Shown here: piece after piece, positions 26,401 through 34,922 of the stretch
How the letters are laid out: every line of letters begins with the position of its first letter
Numbering within the stretch: position 1 is the first letter of the stretch
Assembly (NCBI GenBank): GCA_026707045.1
Contig: JAPOXO010000113.1
Location: 1 to 44,462, forward strand
Reading direction: 5' to 3'
Origin: Gammaproteobacteria bacterium
Lineage (GTDB): Bacteria; Pseudomonadota; Gammaproteobacteria; Pseudomonadales; Azotimanducaceae
DNA: 44,462 nt
Made by a program: the position numbers and the translations under genes
The notes under the pieces: generated by a model
Databases searched by the model: none
What the model saw: only the letters and a program-made list of their open reading frames with translations
Told to the model about the DNA's origin: nothing

Positions 26401-26940
26401 TCGTATCACGCTTGACAGAAAGACGGTAAACGTACACCAGATTAAAAGCATGACCGGCAGATCTAGAAGCAAGAGATTGAGCATTGAGTGAATTTGGAAT
26501 GGCTCACTCCAACCAAAACCCGCCGTGCTCACAACAAGCCCTAATGTATAGGCGGATAGCGTGAGTATTGCAGCCAGAAACCAAAGGAGACCGGTTAAAC
26601 CGAGAATTCGACCGGTGAAGTACTGAATATTCGTTAACGGTTTGGAGTCAAGCACTTCTTCGATGCGGTTTCTCACTTGCTGATGAGTCGAATCAAAAGC
26701 CAGCAGCAAAGCTGCCATTTGGAACATCAGGAAGAATGTGGGATCGATGCTTCCCAATAGGTAGAACGGAGTGTAGTTCGTCGGTGTGTAGGGCGCAATA
26801 AACTGAAGGCCCAAGCAAGAAAAAGTGTAGCCAACACCGGTAAGCAACGTAATTACCACAACACATGCCCAAAACCGTCCTTGGCGTCTTGCGGTTCGGG
26901 CTTCGGAGAATGCAACGTTGAGAGTGTTTGCTACTAACAT
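23497..26940 (-). CDS. Large ABC-2-type permease fused to a catalytically dead M1-peptidase-like region and golvesin-like tail
   Basis: A 1147-residue protein. Residues 1-290 hold about seven predicted membrane helices (for example 24-46, 66-82, 112-137, 155-178, 182-203, 236-255, 264-288) with the QQVRNRIEEVLDSKPLTNIQ cytoplasmic loop typical of ABC-2 permeases associated with M1 peptidases. Residues about 300-720 resemble an M1-aminopeptidase-type region: MPGVHWYPTPGP (441-452), VQLTPQKWSLVAHG (473-486) and ALVEVPRRLRTTAGGWRM (575-592), but no HExxH zinc motif occurs anywhere. The last ~130 residues, with GWREIGEFSLNKGTVTVDL and GFGYVYADAIRW, look like a golvesin-type beta-sandwich. No ABC ATPase gene is adjacent. 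Domain names are by motif recognition; function unknown. Confidence 0.72.
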   Translation of the reverse strand: MLVANTLNVAFSEARTARRQGRFWACVVVITLLTGVGYTFSCLGLQFIAPYTPTNYTPFYLLGSIDPTFFLMFQMAALLLAFDSTHQQVRNRIEEVLDSKPLTNIQYFTGRILGLTGLLWFLAAILTLSAYTLGLVVSTAGFGWSEPFQIHSMLNLLLLDLPVMLLIWCTFTVFLSSVIRVRIFVVAIGILAMSVWFFVAVEVPYSLRAIVSPSSNDVLFISDLLPQFPKWETVVVRIATLFGAIGFIVTATLLHKRRDGIATSFSILAAGGAVLSFGCLYSVAFAGAQAPFHQSSKWQQAHQAVKWVGHIDFKELSGDVIIDPGQLLDIDLVIKLAIEDLDSKPLVFSFNPSMKVRQIELNEIPADFTFEDGLLRIDQPEPSDGSPEYSLRIRADGVPNHRFAYFDSAVDYQNSSEVPIVASSLLGTDASVFTNRYVALMPGVHWYPTPGPVNGDYRSLQQGRDYFQVSLNVQLTPQKWSLVAHGSKLDESSTLRRFIVRPTNPVHELGLFASEFESVEVEIGGINSSIHLHKLHAKNLNLLSQIENQALFEQFEDLVQGFTSKGISIAHRDLALVEVPRRLRTTAGGWRMNSANLLPGVVLMKEHGFPRSQLKTAMDRVSGFAEHEDELAQHLRSVLVMFFEGEFESENVALSLPERFWSHSTSARGAHAQALDQVIRSLIATMFELEFSYSSIYSTFFIADITTLNLEPIAWAADSGYFDRRYVFGTYQASGEYTHRASVWSSVEDTPLSDLPTTNGLQYDLELLQLKCQQIALALLMANDTSAVADWLDDFRDQFAGRNYVLEDLLESARTRGVVVEPFLTKWLDTSDLPGFIASNASTLRIEDAEGGNPRWLTSVDVRNVTQTTGIVHIDYPTEDTKDWIAPFWRRSNTVLINGLSAKRINLLTPYQVKAVRINPYLSLNRIPLRVAVELEPEDHKAIQQVPPFIEESNWVSHSNEIIVDDLDQGFQVFQTNPNLDRPISIGPAKWFRGSTLFQLDLDAGLPAWNRTFSEQGVWARTQFSSAYGAFRRTTAQLLIHKTNPEVRFAAEIPDSSTWKLEYHLPAIQLGYRPEIVYSFAIEDGKNEWQAEFTYDENPHGWREIGEFSLNKGTVTVDLVEVRSKLGFGYVYADAIRWTRAGGDDTN

Positions 26941-26959
26941 GCCGACAACGTCAAAATTC

Positions 26960-27172
26960 TCATGCTTTCAAGAACTCTTTTGCTATATAGGTTTGAGGAT
27001 CTGTCTTGACTAGTATGGGTTTTCCACTGATGTCAAAAAGCTGACATCTAACTGGGTGTCGAATAGGAGAGTATAGAGAGATATCCTCTCCCGCTTTCAA
27101 CAAGCACATATTGCTGTCTACATCCAAAAACAGCTGGATGGTTCGAAAATACGATGCCTGAAAGTCGCCCAC
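26960..27172 (-). CDS. Possible small protein upstream of the large permease
   Basis: A 70-residue reading frame with GTG start, 19 bases upstream of the large permease and co-directional. It contains AGEDISLYSPIRHPVRCQLF, a mix of charged and beta-type residues that looks protein-like, but no family is recognised and no clear Shine-Dalgarno is seen. The start lies next to the candidate promoter of the divergent TonB receptor, so it may be untranslated leader instead. Confidence 0.35.
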   Translation of the reverse strand: MGDFQASYFRTIQLFLDVDSNMCLLKAGEDISLYSPIRHPVRCQLFDISGKPILVKTDPQTYIAKEFLKA

Positions 27173-27173
27173 A

Positions 27174-27203
27174 TTGAGTGCTCCAATTCAATTTGAATAC
27201 AAT
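27174..27203 (+). promoter_or_regulatory. Candidate sigma-70-type promoter of the TonB-dependent receptor
   Basis: TTGAGT at 27174-27179 and TACAAT at 27198-27203 are separated by 18 bases, a good match to the housekeeping consensus. Transcription would start near 27210, about 30 bases before the GTG start at 27239. Assigned by eye. Confidence 0.45.
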
Positions 27204-27238
27204 TCTGACCAATCCTTTGCCTTTTCAGAGGTGTATGT

Positions 27239-29812
27239 GTGAAAACGTACTTCAGATACTTGAGACACATTCCATCACTCGCGCTTGTGGCAATTCTGTC
27301 TTTTTGCTTCATGGGTGGTGGAGTTTCAGCACAGGAGGTGGGAGAGGCTACAGCAGACCCAAACGACGAAATAGAAGAACTGACCGTAGTTGGATCTAGA
27401 CGCCTAGATCGGTCCGCTGCAGATTCTCCGGTTCCAGTAGATGTGATCGACGGCGAGGACATGCTCGCATACGGTGCGAACGACATGGACGAACTATTGT
27501 CGATCGCCGTTCCTTCATACAACGTTGGAATCGAACCAATCAGCGACGCGGCGACGTTTATACGTCCAGCCATGCTGAGATCTTTAGCTCCTGACGCAAC
27601 ACTAGTGCTCGTCAACGGCAAGCGTAGACACCGTGCCGCCGTAATTGCCTTGTTAGGCGCTGGCGCAGCTGGAGGAGCACAAGCTCCGGATCTTTCCGCT
27701 ATTCCAGCGATTGCACTAAAGCGTGTCGAAGTTCTGAGAGACGGCGCCTCCGCACAGTATGGTTCCGATGCTATCGCAGGGATTATTAACTTGGTCCTTC
27801 GTGACAGTTCTGACGGTATCACCATTGACTCGAAAATTGGCCAGCACTACGAGGGAGACGGACAACAACTATCGGTTGCCGCAAACATCGGACTACCCAT
27901 GACAGACTTGGGTTTTGCGAACCTCAGTTTTGAGTGGAAGGAAAACACTGCAACAAGTCGAAGCCAACAGCGCGGAGACGCACAGGGATTGATAGATGCT
28001 GGAAATTCGCATGTTCGTCAACCTGCTGCCCAAATTTGGGGATCGCCTGACATTTATGACGACTTCAAGCTATTCGGAAATTTTGGACTAGATATCAATC
28101 CGTCGACCGAGGTCTATGCTTTCGGCAATTGGTCCGAGAGAGAAGTCGTAGGAGGGTTTTACTTCAGAAATCCGCATACCCGAAACGGTGTGTTTCGGGG
28201 TCCAATTGTAGATGGTGTACCTACTGTCAAGGTCGCCGACCTTACTGGCGACATGTCGGGCAATTGTCCGGTGGTTCCCATCATCAACAATGTTCCTGAC
28301 GCAGATGTCCTAGCGGGCCTCAGAACCAACCCGGACTGCTATTCTTTGATAGAGAAGTTCCCCGGAGGCTTCACGCCGAACTTTGGTGGTCAGGTTGCCG
28401 ACATGAGCATTGCAGGTGGCTTTCGGGGACATCTCGATAATGGTTGGTATTACGATTTCAGCGCGACGGTTGGTAGAAGCTATGCGTTGTTCTATATCTT
28501 CAATACGATCAACCCGCAGCTTTTGACTTTGCGAAATGACATTCCAACGCACTATGAAGCCGGCGCGTATACAGAAACCGACCGAGTTTTCAATTTTGGC
28601 ATGTCAAAGCAACAGATGCTTGATAACGGCATTCCGCTTAATATTGCATGGGGATTGGAGTACCGGACGGAAATGTTCCGCATTACCAATGGAGAACCCA
28701 ATTCCTTCCACATCAATGAAAGCCTTGCGGCTCAGGGATTTGGGGTTGGATCCAACGGATTCGCTGGATTTCCGCCAAGCGACGCTGGCATTAGTACCGT
28801 TTCAGCACAATCTGCTTACATAGACTTGGAATCGGATGTTTCCGACGAGCTTCTTGTCGGAGGAGCGCTTCGTTTCGAACGATGGCCAGACTATGGCAAT
28901 ACCCTTGATGGAAAAGTGGCGTTTCGCTACGACGTCAATTCTGAAGTAGCCGTACGAGGCGCAGTCAGTACTGGATTCCGTGTACCGACGGCCGGCCAAG
29001 CGAATCTGAGAAATGTGACGACGGAATTCAACATGGGAGCACTGGCAGATATTGCAACTTTGCCTCCCACCAATCCTGTTGCTCAACAAAAAGGTGCAAC
29101 GGCACTCACGCCGGAAAAATCCGTAAATCTCACTTTCGGAGTTGTTGCCTCGGTGCGTGATATTGACGTGACAGTTGACTACTACAGTATCGAGGTTGAG
29201 GACCGTATTGCATTCACTAGTCGGTTCAACTTGACGCCTCAAGATATTGAAGCCTTGTTAGCTGCCGGCGTTGCAGACGCGACTAGCTTCTCAAGCGTGC
29301 GTTTCTTCTCGAACCAGCAGACTTTGCGATCTTCCGGAATTGATGTCGTGGCATCCATGCCGATCGAATTAATGGACGGAACTACCACTGTCACCGTCGC
29401 GGCAAACTTCGGAGACGTGGAACTGGAATCGTTCAATCCCGAATTCACCAGTGAAAATCGAAGGAAGCAAATCGAGGATGGTCAGCCAGGATCGAAAATA
29501 TCGGCGACGATGAATCACGATCAAGGTCAGTGGTCGGCGATGCTTCGAGTTCGATACTACGGCGAACACTACGATTCCCCAACTAATGATGGATCAGTCT
29601 CGTACTATCCCGATCCCGCGTTTCTATTGGATGCGGAGGTTCGCTATCAGGTTGACGACAACTTCACGGTAACAGGTGGACTCCAAAATCTTTCAGACGT
29701 TTATCCTTCGGACAATCCAGCGGGCGAAGTCGCAGGATTGATCTATGCTGAGCAGTCGCCTTACGGATTCAATGGAGGCTACTACTACGCAAGGGTAACC
29801 TGGAGACGTTGA
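27239..29812 (+). CDS. TonB-dependent outer-membrane receptor
   Basis: An 857-residue outer-membrane beta-barrel receptor that takes up a bulky ligand using TonB energy. Signal peptide at about residues 1-32 (ends FMGGGVSA before QEVGE). The TonB box region is EELTVVGSRRL, followed by a plug domain with PVPVDVIDGEDMLAYGANDM, DATLVLVNGKRRHR, KRVEVLRDGASAQYGSDAIA and GIINLVLRDS (plug end). The barrel includes RGAVSTGFRVPTAGQANLRN, typical of the family, and closes with YYYARVTWRR. Start is GTG with AGAGG about eight bases upstream. Ligand not identifiable; no ExbB/ExbD or siderophore genes are nearby. It is divergent from the large permease. Confidence 0.92.
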   Translation: MKTYFRYLRHIPSLALVAILSFCFMGGGVSAQEVGEATADPNDEIEELTVVGSRRLDRSAADSPVPVDVIDGEDMLAYGANDMDELLSIAVPSYNVGIEPISDAATFIRPAMLRSLAPDATLVLVNGKRRHRAAVIALLGAGAAGGAQAPDLSAIPAIALKRVEVLRDGASAQYGSDAIAGIINLVLRDSSDGITIDSKIGQHYEGDGQQLSVAANIGLPMTDLGFANLSFEWKENTATSRSQQRGDAQGLIDAGNSHVRQPAAQIWGSPDIYDDFKLFGNFGLDINPSTEVYAFGNWSEREVVGGFYFRNPHTRNGVFRGPIVDGVPTVKVADLTGDMSGNCPVVPIINNVPDADVLAGLRTNPDCYSLIEKFPGGFTPNFGGQVADMSIAGGFRGHLDNGWYYDFSATVGRSYALFYIFNTINPQLLTLRNDIPTHYEAGAYTETDRVFNFGMSKQQMLDNGIPLNIAWGLEYRTEMFRITNGEPNSFHINESLAAQGFGVGSNGFAGFPPSDAGISTVSAQSAYIDLESDVSDELLVGGALRFERWPDYGNTLDGKVAFRYDVNSEVAVRGAVSTGFRVPTAGQANLRNVTTEFNMGALADIATLPPTNPVAQQKGATALTPEKSVNLTFGVVASVRDIDVTVDYYSIEVEDRIAFTSRFNLTPQDIEALLAAGVADATSFSSVRFFSNQQTLRSSGIDVVASMPIELMDGTTTVTVAANFGDVELESFNPEFTSENRRKQIEDGQPGSKISATMNHDQGQWSAMLRVRYYGEHYDSPTNDGSVSYYPDPAFLLDAEVRYQVDDNFTVTGGLQNLSDVYPSDNPAGEVAGLIYAEQSPYGFNGGYYYARVTWRR

Positions 29813-29834
29813 TTCCAATCAACTTAATCTAGAA

Positions 29835-29869
29835 GCTGTCCCCTGTTGGCTTGTACGACAGGGGACGGC
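29835..29869 (+). terminator. Strong hairpin after the TonB receptor gene
   Basis: GCTGTCCCCTGT (29835-29846) pairs with ACAGGGGACGGC (29858-29869) as a 12-bp stem with one G-T pair and an 11-base loop, starting 22 bases after the receptor stop. No T-run follows, so it may terminate weakly or trim and protect mRNA ahead of the ABM gene. Confidence 0.5.
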
Positions 29870-29943
29870 AATCCAATGTAACGGTATGCCTGTTCCGTCG
29901 GGAAGGGTACGCCACACCTAAATGCAAAGGAGACAAGTGCCAA

Positions 29944-30225
29944 ATGATTGCATTGCTTGCAAAAATGAGTATCGCAGAAGGAAAGGAAGCGGAATTTGAA
30001 AAAGTCATGGGCGAATTGATTGATCAAGTTCGAGCCAACGAACAGGGGAACAAGCTGTACACACTCGTCAAGAACGACTCCGGATACACAGTCATGGAGA
30101 TTTACACTAGTCAAGAAGCACTTGCTGCCCACATGCAAAGCGAACACTTTAGGGCTGCTGGACCTAAGTTTGCGGGTCTCCTCGCAGGAAGACCGGAATT
30201 GACACAGTTTGAAGTTGTAGCTTAG
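29944..30225 (+). CDS. Antibiotic-biosynthesis-monooxygenase (ABM) family protein, quinol monooxygenase-like
   Basis: A 93-residue ferredoxin-like protein of the ABM family, often annotated as putative quinol monooxygenase (YgiN-like). The motifs MIALLAKMSIAEGKEAEFEK (1-20) and a central E-x-Y-x-S segment (MEIYTSQEALAAHMQSEHF, about residues 47-65) with the conserved HMQSEHF are diagnostic. I chose ATG at 29944 since AAAGGAGA lies ten bases upstream; a longer frame upstream adds unrelated residues through the hairpin. It is separated from the receptor by a strong hairpin, so coupling is uncertain. Substrate unknown. Confidence 0.85.
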   Translation: MIALLAKMSIAEGKEAEFEKVMGELIDQVRANEQGNKLYTLVKNDSGYTVMEIYTSQEALAAHMQSEHFRAAGPKFAGLLAGRPELTQFEVVA

Positions 30226-30292
30226 AGAAGCCTTTGGAAACCTACTCGGAGTGCCAGTGTCTCAACAGTTTGGTAAGTTCGACAAGCGGTTG

Positions 30293-31366
30293 CTAACGTA
30301 TTGTTACAGTGACCTTGCGTAGAGTCTCTCCTTGTTGATCTCGAATTTCGCCAATCGCTTCCGACGCTTCCCAATCGAACTTGACGATGCCGAAATTATT
30401 CACGCGGACGTTGTCACCAGCAACACGAAAACTATTCTTCTCTCCGGCACCGAACCCAAATGAAGAAGTAAGTGAACTGGATGTGACTTCGTAGAGGTCG
30501 TACCCGACGCCATTCGGATCGTCCTCGCGTAACTTAGATATCTCCCCTAGGTGGCGATCTCCGCTCAAAATGACTACAGTTGCACTTGCGTTTTTGATCG
30601 CCTTTAAGAGTCTAGACCTCTCGTTAGGCATGGATCCCCATCTTTCAAAGCAGTGTTCGTTCGGAATCACTTGGATTCCCGAGACAAGAAGGTGAAGATC
30701 AGCTTCCTCCAGCAATTGATCCTCCAACCAAGTCCATTGCTCCTCGCCGAGCATGGTGGCTTCAGGATCAAAAGTGGGAACTATATTGCGAAATGGACAT
30801 TTCGGAGTTGGCGAACCTTGTTTGATCGGAGACCGAAAGTATCTTGAGTCCGTGAGGATCACTTGCACTTTTCGGCCAGAGACCTCAATCCATGCAGAAC
30901 CGTAAACTCCGGGTGTTTGGAACCTGATCGAATCCTTGTCTACTCCCCAGAAATTCAAGAATTTCTGTTGTGAAACTCTCTTGAGGCTGAACTCTCTCCC
31001 TCCATCATTCACCCCATAGTCGTTATCGTCCCACGTCGCGTGAAAGCGAGCGATTTTCTTTAGCTTTTGAAATCCGGAAGAAGCACTTAGTCGTTCGTAA
31101 TCCGGACCAAATGCCTCGTAGGTACCTTGACTGACCACTTCACGGGAGTCAACGTAGACATTGTCTCCCATGAAAATCATGTCGGTGGGATTCGCTTTTG
31201 CGATTGAATTCCATATGGGATGATCGGGATTCTCGTCGTCCGCACAGGAGCCAAACGCTATAACCGTAGGTGTGTGTGACTCCTCTTCTCCGACTGCAAT
31301 CGTTCCGGATCCGAGTAGACACAGAGAAACAACAGTCGAGTTGAAAGAAATCCGAGAGATCATCAT
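30293..31366 (-). CDS. PhoD-like alkaline phosphatase/phosphodiesterase, exported
   Basis: A 357-residue calcineurin-like phosphatase of the PhoD family. Signal peptide at about 1-25 (STVVSLCLLGSGTIAVG). Metal-site motifs are FGSCAD (38-43), MGDNVYVDS (66-74), ATWDDNDYG (110-118) and SGDRHLGEI (about 254). It likely hydrolyses phosphate mono- or diesters in the periplasm. It starts three bases after the cobT stop and is co-directional, so it looks like the third gene of a cobS-cobT-phoD operon. It ends facing the ABM gene. Confidence 0.87.
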   Translation of the reverse strand: MMISRISFNSTVVSLCLLGSGTIAVGEEESHTPTVIAFGSCADDENPDHPIWNSIAKANPTDMIFMGDNVYVDSREVVSQGTYEAFGPDYERLSASSGFQKLKKIARFHATWDDNDYGVNDGGREFSLKRVSQQKFLNFWGVDKDSIRFQTPGVYGSAWIEVSGRKVQVILTDSRYFRSPIKQGSPTPKCPFRNIVPTFDPEATMLGEEQWTWLEDQLLEEADLHLLVSGIQVIPNEHCFERWGSMPNERSRLLKAIKNASATVVILSGDRHLGEISKLREDDPNGVGYDLYEVTSSSLTSSFGFGAGEKNSFRVAGDNVRVNNFGIVKFDWEASEAIGEIRDQQGETLRKVTVTIR

Positions 31367-31369
31367 GAG

Positions 31370-33184
31370 TCAGTTCTCAATGTCAAAGAGTGCTGCGAGC
31401 TGGTCGGTTATTGCTCCACCTAGTTGTTCCGCATCGGTTATGGTCACGGCACGACTGTAGTGGTTGGTAACGTCGTGGCCAATGCCAATGGCTATTAGTT
31501 CTACCGAAGAGTAGTTCTCAATCATGTCGATGGCGTACTTCAGATGCTGCTCCAGATAGTTGCTGGGGTTAACCAAAAGCGTGGAATTGTCTACCGGCAA
31601 ACCATCAGAGATGACCATCAGAACCTTGCGTTGCTCGTTGCGACCCGCCAGGCGATTGTGAGCCCAGATCAGAGCTTCACCATCGATGTTTTCCTTTAGC
31701 ATTTCTTCGCGCATCATTAACCCCAAATTTCGCCGACATCTACGCCAGGGAACATCGGCACCCTTGTAGACAATGTGTCTGAGGTCATTAAGACGGCCTG
31801 GATTCGAGGTCTTGCCCGAATTGATCCACTCCTCACGAGACTGGCCACCACGCCACGCGCTGGTCGTGAAACCCAAGACCTCGACGCGAACCGCACATCT
31901 TTCCAGCGTCCGACCCAGAATGTCTCCACACATCGCCGCTATGGCGATAGACCGACCACGCATCGAACCTGAGCTGTCGATTAGCATGGAAACGACCGTA
32001 TCTCGGAACTGCAATTCCTTTTCCTGCTTGAATGCCAATGGCTGCATTGGATTCACGATGACTTGCTCGAGCCGCGAAGTGTCGAGCATGCCCTCGTCCA
32101 AATCGAATTCCCATGTGCGATTTTGTTTGGCCATGAGCCTTCGTTGCAATCGAGTAGCTAGTTGTGAGGTGGCGTGTTTGAGCGGAACCAACTGTCGGTC
32201 CAAGACGTCCCTAAGTCGAGCGAGTTCTTCGGGCTCGCAAAGGTCTTCGGCCTGAACGACTTCATCGAACTCGGTAGTGAAAGGTTTGTATTCCACGTCA
32301 ACACGAATGTGCCCCGCTTCGTCAATGTTGGCAAGTTGCGATTCATCAACATCGGCGTCTGTTCCGAGTTCCGATGTGTCCAAGTCGGCATCCATTTCGG
32401 CTGTCGTGGATTCACTTTCTGAATCTGCATCTCCCATGGAATCCTCATCGAGGACAACATCCTCAGCGGAATAATCGGGATCCGGTTCATCTTCTGAGTC
32501 GGATTGAGATTCCTGTTCGTTTTGGGCGAGTTCGGGCTGATCCTCGTATTCAGGTACCAACCCAAGATCCAAGAGTATGTCGCGACACCGCCTCGAGAAA
32601 ACTTGTTGATCCTGAATGCAGTCTTCGAGGGCGGCTATATCTTTTCCAGCCTGTTCTTGAACGTATTCTCTCCAAAACTGCGCAACGTTTTCCGCCGCAG
32701 GCGGCAATTTTCGTCCTGTCAGCTGTTGGCGTACGATCAGACCTACTGCCACACCAAGAGGTGCTTCGGTTTCCGCAGTGATTCGATCGAAGAGTGACTG
32801 CTTGCAAATCGCTTCCAACGATGCATCAAGATTCTTTGCAACACCCTCCATTCGCAAAGACCCAATAGAAGCAACTCTAGCGTCTTCCACCCATCTGAAC
32901 AGCTCTTGTGCCGGACCGGTTGAAGGGCACGTACTCTGGTAGATTCTTTCGTCGTGGTAGCGAAGCCGCAGTGCAATTTCGTCCCCGACGCCTCGCACGA
33001 CGTTCAATTCATCCTCGGTACATCCCAAGTCGGGTAGTGGCACCCGCACTGCATTCCCTTGAACCGACGGTGATCCTTTACTAAAGCTAACATCGAGCTC
33101 ATCGTTCTCAGCGATCGCTCTTATGGTTGCGGTCATCGCCCTCTTGAAGGGCTCGAGTGGATTGTCGAGTCGGTCTTCCGACAT
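31370..33184 (-). CDS. cobT: CobT-like cobaltochelatase VWA subunit
   Basis: A 604-residue protein matching CobT (about 600-640). CobT is the VWA/MIDAS subunit of aerobic cobaltochelatase, which with CobS and CobN inserts cobalt into hydrogenobyrinic acid diamide. Seen are the N-terminal domain [20 protein letters not shown], an acidic low-complexity linker at about 215-290 (for example [20 protein letters not shown]), the segment [20 protein letters not shown] (345-364) and the VWA domain with MIDAS DSSGSM (Asp403, Ser405, Ser407), followed by [16 protein letters not shown] and [10 protein letters not shown]. It lies ten bases after cobS. CobN and cobalamin genes are absent from the window, so its job may not be cobalt chelation. 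Confidence 0.9.
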   Translation of the reverse strand: MSEDRLDNPLEPFKRAMTATIRAIAENDELDVSFSKGSPSVQGNAVRVPLPDLGCTEDELNVVRGVGDEIALRLRYHDERIYQSTCPSTGPAQELFRWVEDARVASIGSLRMEGVAKNLDASLEAICKQSLFDRITAETEAPLGVAVGLIVRQQLTGRKLPPAAENVAQFWREYVQEQAGKDIAALEDCIQDQQVFSRRCRDILLDLGLVPEYEDQPELAQNEQESQSDSEDEPDPDYSAEDVVLDEDSMGDADSESESTTAEMDADLDTSELGTDADVDESQLANIDEAGHIRVDVEYKPFTTEFDEVVQAEDLCEPEELARLRDVLDRQLVPLKHATSQLATRLQRRLMAKQNRTWEFDLDEGMLDTSRLEQVIVNPMQPLAFKQEKELQFRDTVVSMLIDSSGSMRGRSIAIAAMCGDILGRTLERCAVRVEVLGFTTSAWRGGQSREEWINSGKTSNPGRLNDLRHIVYKGADVPWRRCRRNLGLMMREEMLKENIDGEALIWAHNRLAGRNEQRKVLMVISDGLPVDNSTLLVNPSNYLEQHLKYAIDMIENYSSVELIAIGIGHDVTNHYSRAVTITDAEQLGGAITDQLAALFDIEN

Positions 33185-33194
33185 TGGAATGGAT

Positions 33195-34193
33195 CTACGC
33201 TTGAATTGTTATTTCAGCAGTGGCGTCTCCCAAGTCATCGCCCATGCAGCGTTGGTAGTACTCCGCGATGACCGGACGTTCCAGTTCGTCGCACTTGTTA
33301 AGGAACGTAACGCGAAATCCGAATGCGATGTCGTCGAATATTTCTGCGTTCTCGGCCCATGTTAGAACCGTTCTAGGGGACATAACCACCGAGACATCGC
33401 CATTCACGAAACCTTTTCGAGTTAGGTCCGCTACGCTAACCATATTTGCGATGGTTCTACGACCTTCATCCTTGTCTTGCCAGGTCTTGGCTTTGCCGTA
33501 GACGATGTCGACCTCGACGTCGTGAGGAAGATAATTCAAGGTTGCAACAATGTTCCATCGGTCCATCTGACCATGATTGATTTGTTGTGTACCGTGGTAC
33601 ATGCCCGTTGTGTCTCCCAAACCTACAGTGTTCGTAGTGGAAAAGAGTCGAAACCAAGGATGCGGAGTGATTACTCGATTCTGATCCAGTAGGGTCAGTT
33701 TTCCTTCAACTTCCAATACCCTTTGAATGACAAACATCACATCGGGCCGACCAGCGTCATACTCGTCGAACACTATGCAAGTGGGGTGCTGCAAGGCCCA
33801 GGGCAAGATTCCCTCTTTGAATGTTGTAACCTGCTGACCGTCCTCTATCACGATGGCATCTTTGCCCACAAGGTCAATTCGACTGATGTGGCTGTCTAAG
33901 TTCACACGAACGCAAGGCCAGTTTAATCGGGCTGCCACCTGCTCGATATGCGTAGACTTTCCGGTGCCGTGGTAACCTTGAATCATCACTCGTCGGTTGT
34001 GTGCGAATCCTGCAAGAATTGCCAGTGTCGTTGCTGGGTCAAAACAATATCCTTCATCGATGAGAGGCACATAATCGGTGCGTTGACTGAACGCAGGAAC
34101 ACTTAGAGGCCGATTCAACTGAAAAGCCTTCTGGGCATCGACGGTCGTATCTGGAACCATGTCTGCGCTGAGCCCTGATTCGTGAACGTTCAT
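33195..34193 (-). CDS. cobS: CobS-like cobaltochelatase AAA+ ATPase subunit
   Basis: A 332-residue AAA+ ATPase. Compared with Cob[21 protein letters not shown] (62-81) carries Walker A (73-81), [20 protein letters not shown] (139-158) Walker [21 protein letters not shown] the sensor-1 region, and [20 protein letters not shown] the C-terminal block; agreement with CobS is strong throughout. The ATG at 34193 has AGGA about seven bases upstream; an earlier GTG at 34223 adds ten non-family residues. Partner cobT follows after ten bases. The 165-base gap to the divergent phosphatase gene probably holds promoters. Confidence 0.92.
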   Translation of the reverse strand: MNVHESGLSADMVPDTTVDAQKAFQLNRPLSVPAFSQRTDYVPLIDEGYCFDPATTLAILAGFAHNRRVMIQGYHGTGKSTHIEQVAARLNWPCVRVNLDSHISRIDLVGKDAIVIEDGQQVTTFKEGILPWALQHPTCIVFDEYDAGRPDVMFVIQRVLEVEGKLTLLDQNRVITPHPWFRLFSTTNTVGLGDTTGMYHGTQQINHGQMDRWNIVATLNYLPHDVEVDIVYGKAKTWQDKDEGRRTIANMVSVADLTRKGFVNGDVSVVMSPRTVLTWAENAEIFDDIAFGFRVTFLNKCDELERPVIAEYYQRCMGDDLGDATAEITIQA

Positions 34194-34358
34194 TCGAGTC
34201 CTATAGTTAGCGCCAGAGCTCACCAGCTAATGAACTACTGTTGGCTTTGACCGTAGTTTGACGAGGTGTAATTTTACGAATGACTCTCGGACAGACTTAG
34301 CAAGAGTCCTATGTTTATGCTAGGTGCAAGTATTCGTATGTTTAGGGAATAACGCGAT

Positions 34359-34910
34359 ATGGCAAACATCTACTTTGTACGCCACGGCGAGGCCTCTGCT
34401 ACTTTTGCCGATCATCAAGATCCGGGGCTCAGCGAGTTGGGTCGTACGCAAGCTGAACAAACAGCTCGTAAACTAAATAAGCTAGGTCCGCTCCCAGTCT
34501 TGAGTAGCCCGCTGTTGCGTACCCAAGAAACCGCTAGATGCTTAACCAATCTTTGGAATACCACCCTCAAGATCGATGCAAGATTCTCCGAGATTCCCAC
34601 TCCCGCAAGCCTGGAATTTGCAGAAAGGTCGTCATGGTTGAACAAGATCATGAACGGGTCGTGGATGGATTTAACCAACGAGCTACAGTCATGGCGAAAT
34701 ACCATGATCGACGCAACTTTGAAGTTTCAAGGCGATTGTGTTGTCTACTCCCACTTTGTTGCAATAAACGTTGTTGTTGGGGCAGCATCAGGTCTGTCCG
34801 AATTGATTTCGTTTCGTCCAACCAACGCTTCGATCACGTGCGTTAGCAACACGAACAATACACTGTCGGTCGTGTACAAGGGCTTGGAAGCAACAACCAA
34901 GGTGAACTAG
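34359..34910 (+). CDS. Histidine phosphatase (phosphoglycerate-mutase-like) family protein
   Basis: A 183-residue cytoplasmic phosphatase of the SixA/GpmB superfamily. The catalytic motif VRHGEAS (residues 7-13) includes the phosphorylated His9, and LSSPLLRTQETARCL (about 50-64) and VVYSHFVAINVVVGAAS (second His, about 128-144) complete the active site. Its neighbour holA and the leuS-lptE-holA block suggest it occupies the place where cobC-type phosphatase lies in some relatives, but that link is inference. AGGGA lies about eleven bases before the ATG. Substrate unknown. Confidence 0.88.
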   Translation: MANIYFVRHGEASATFADHQDPGLSELGRTQAEQTARKLNKLGPLPVLSSPLLRTQETARCLTNLWNTTLKIDARFSEIPTPASLEFAERSSWLNKIMNGSWMDLTNELQSWRNTMIDATLKFQGDCVVYSHFVAINVVVGAASGLSELISFRPTNASITCVSNTNNTLSVVYKGLEATTKVN

Positions 34911-34922
34911 CTGCACCTAGTT

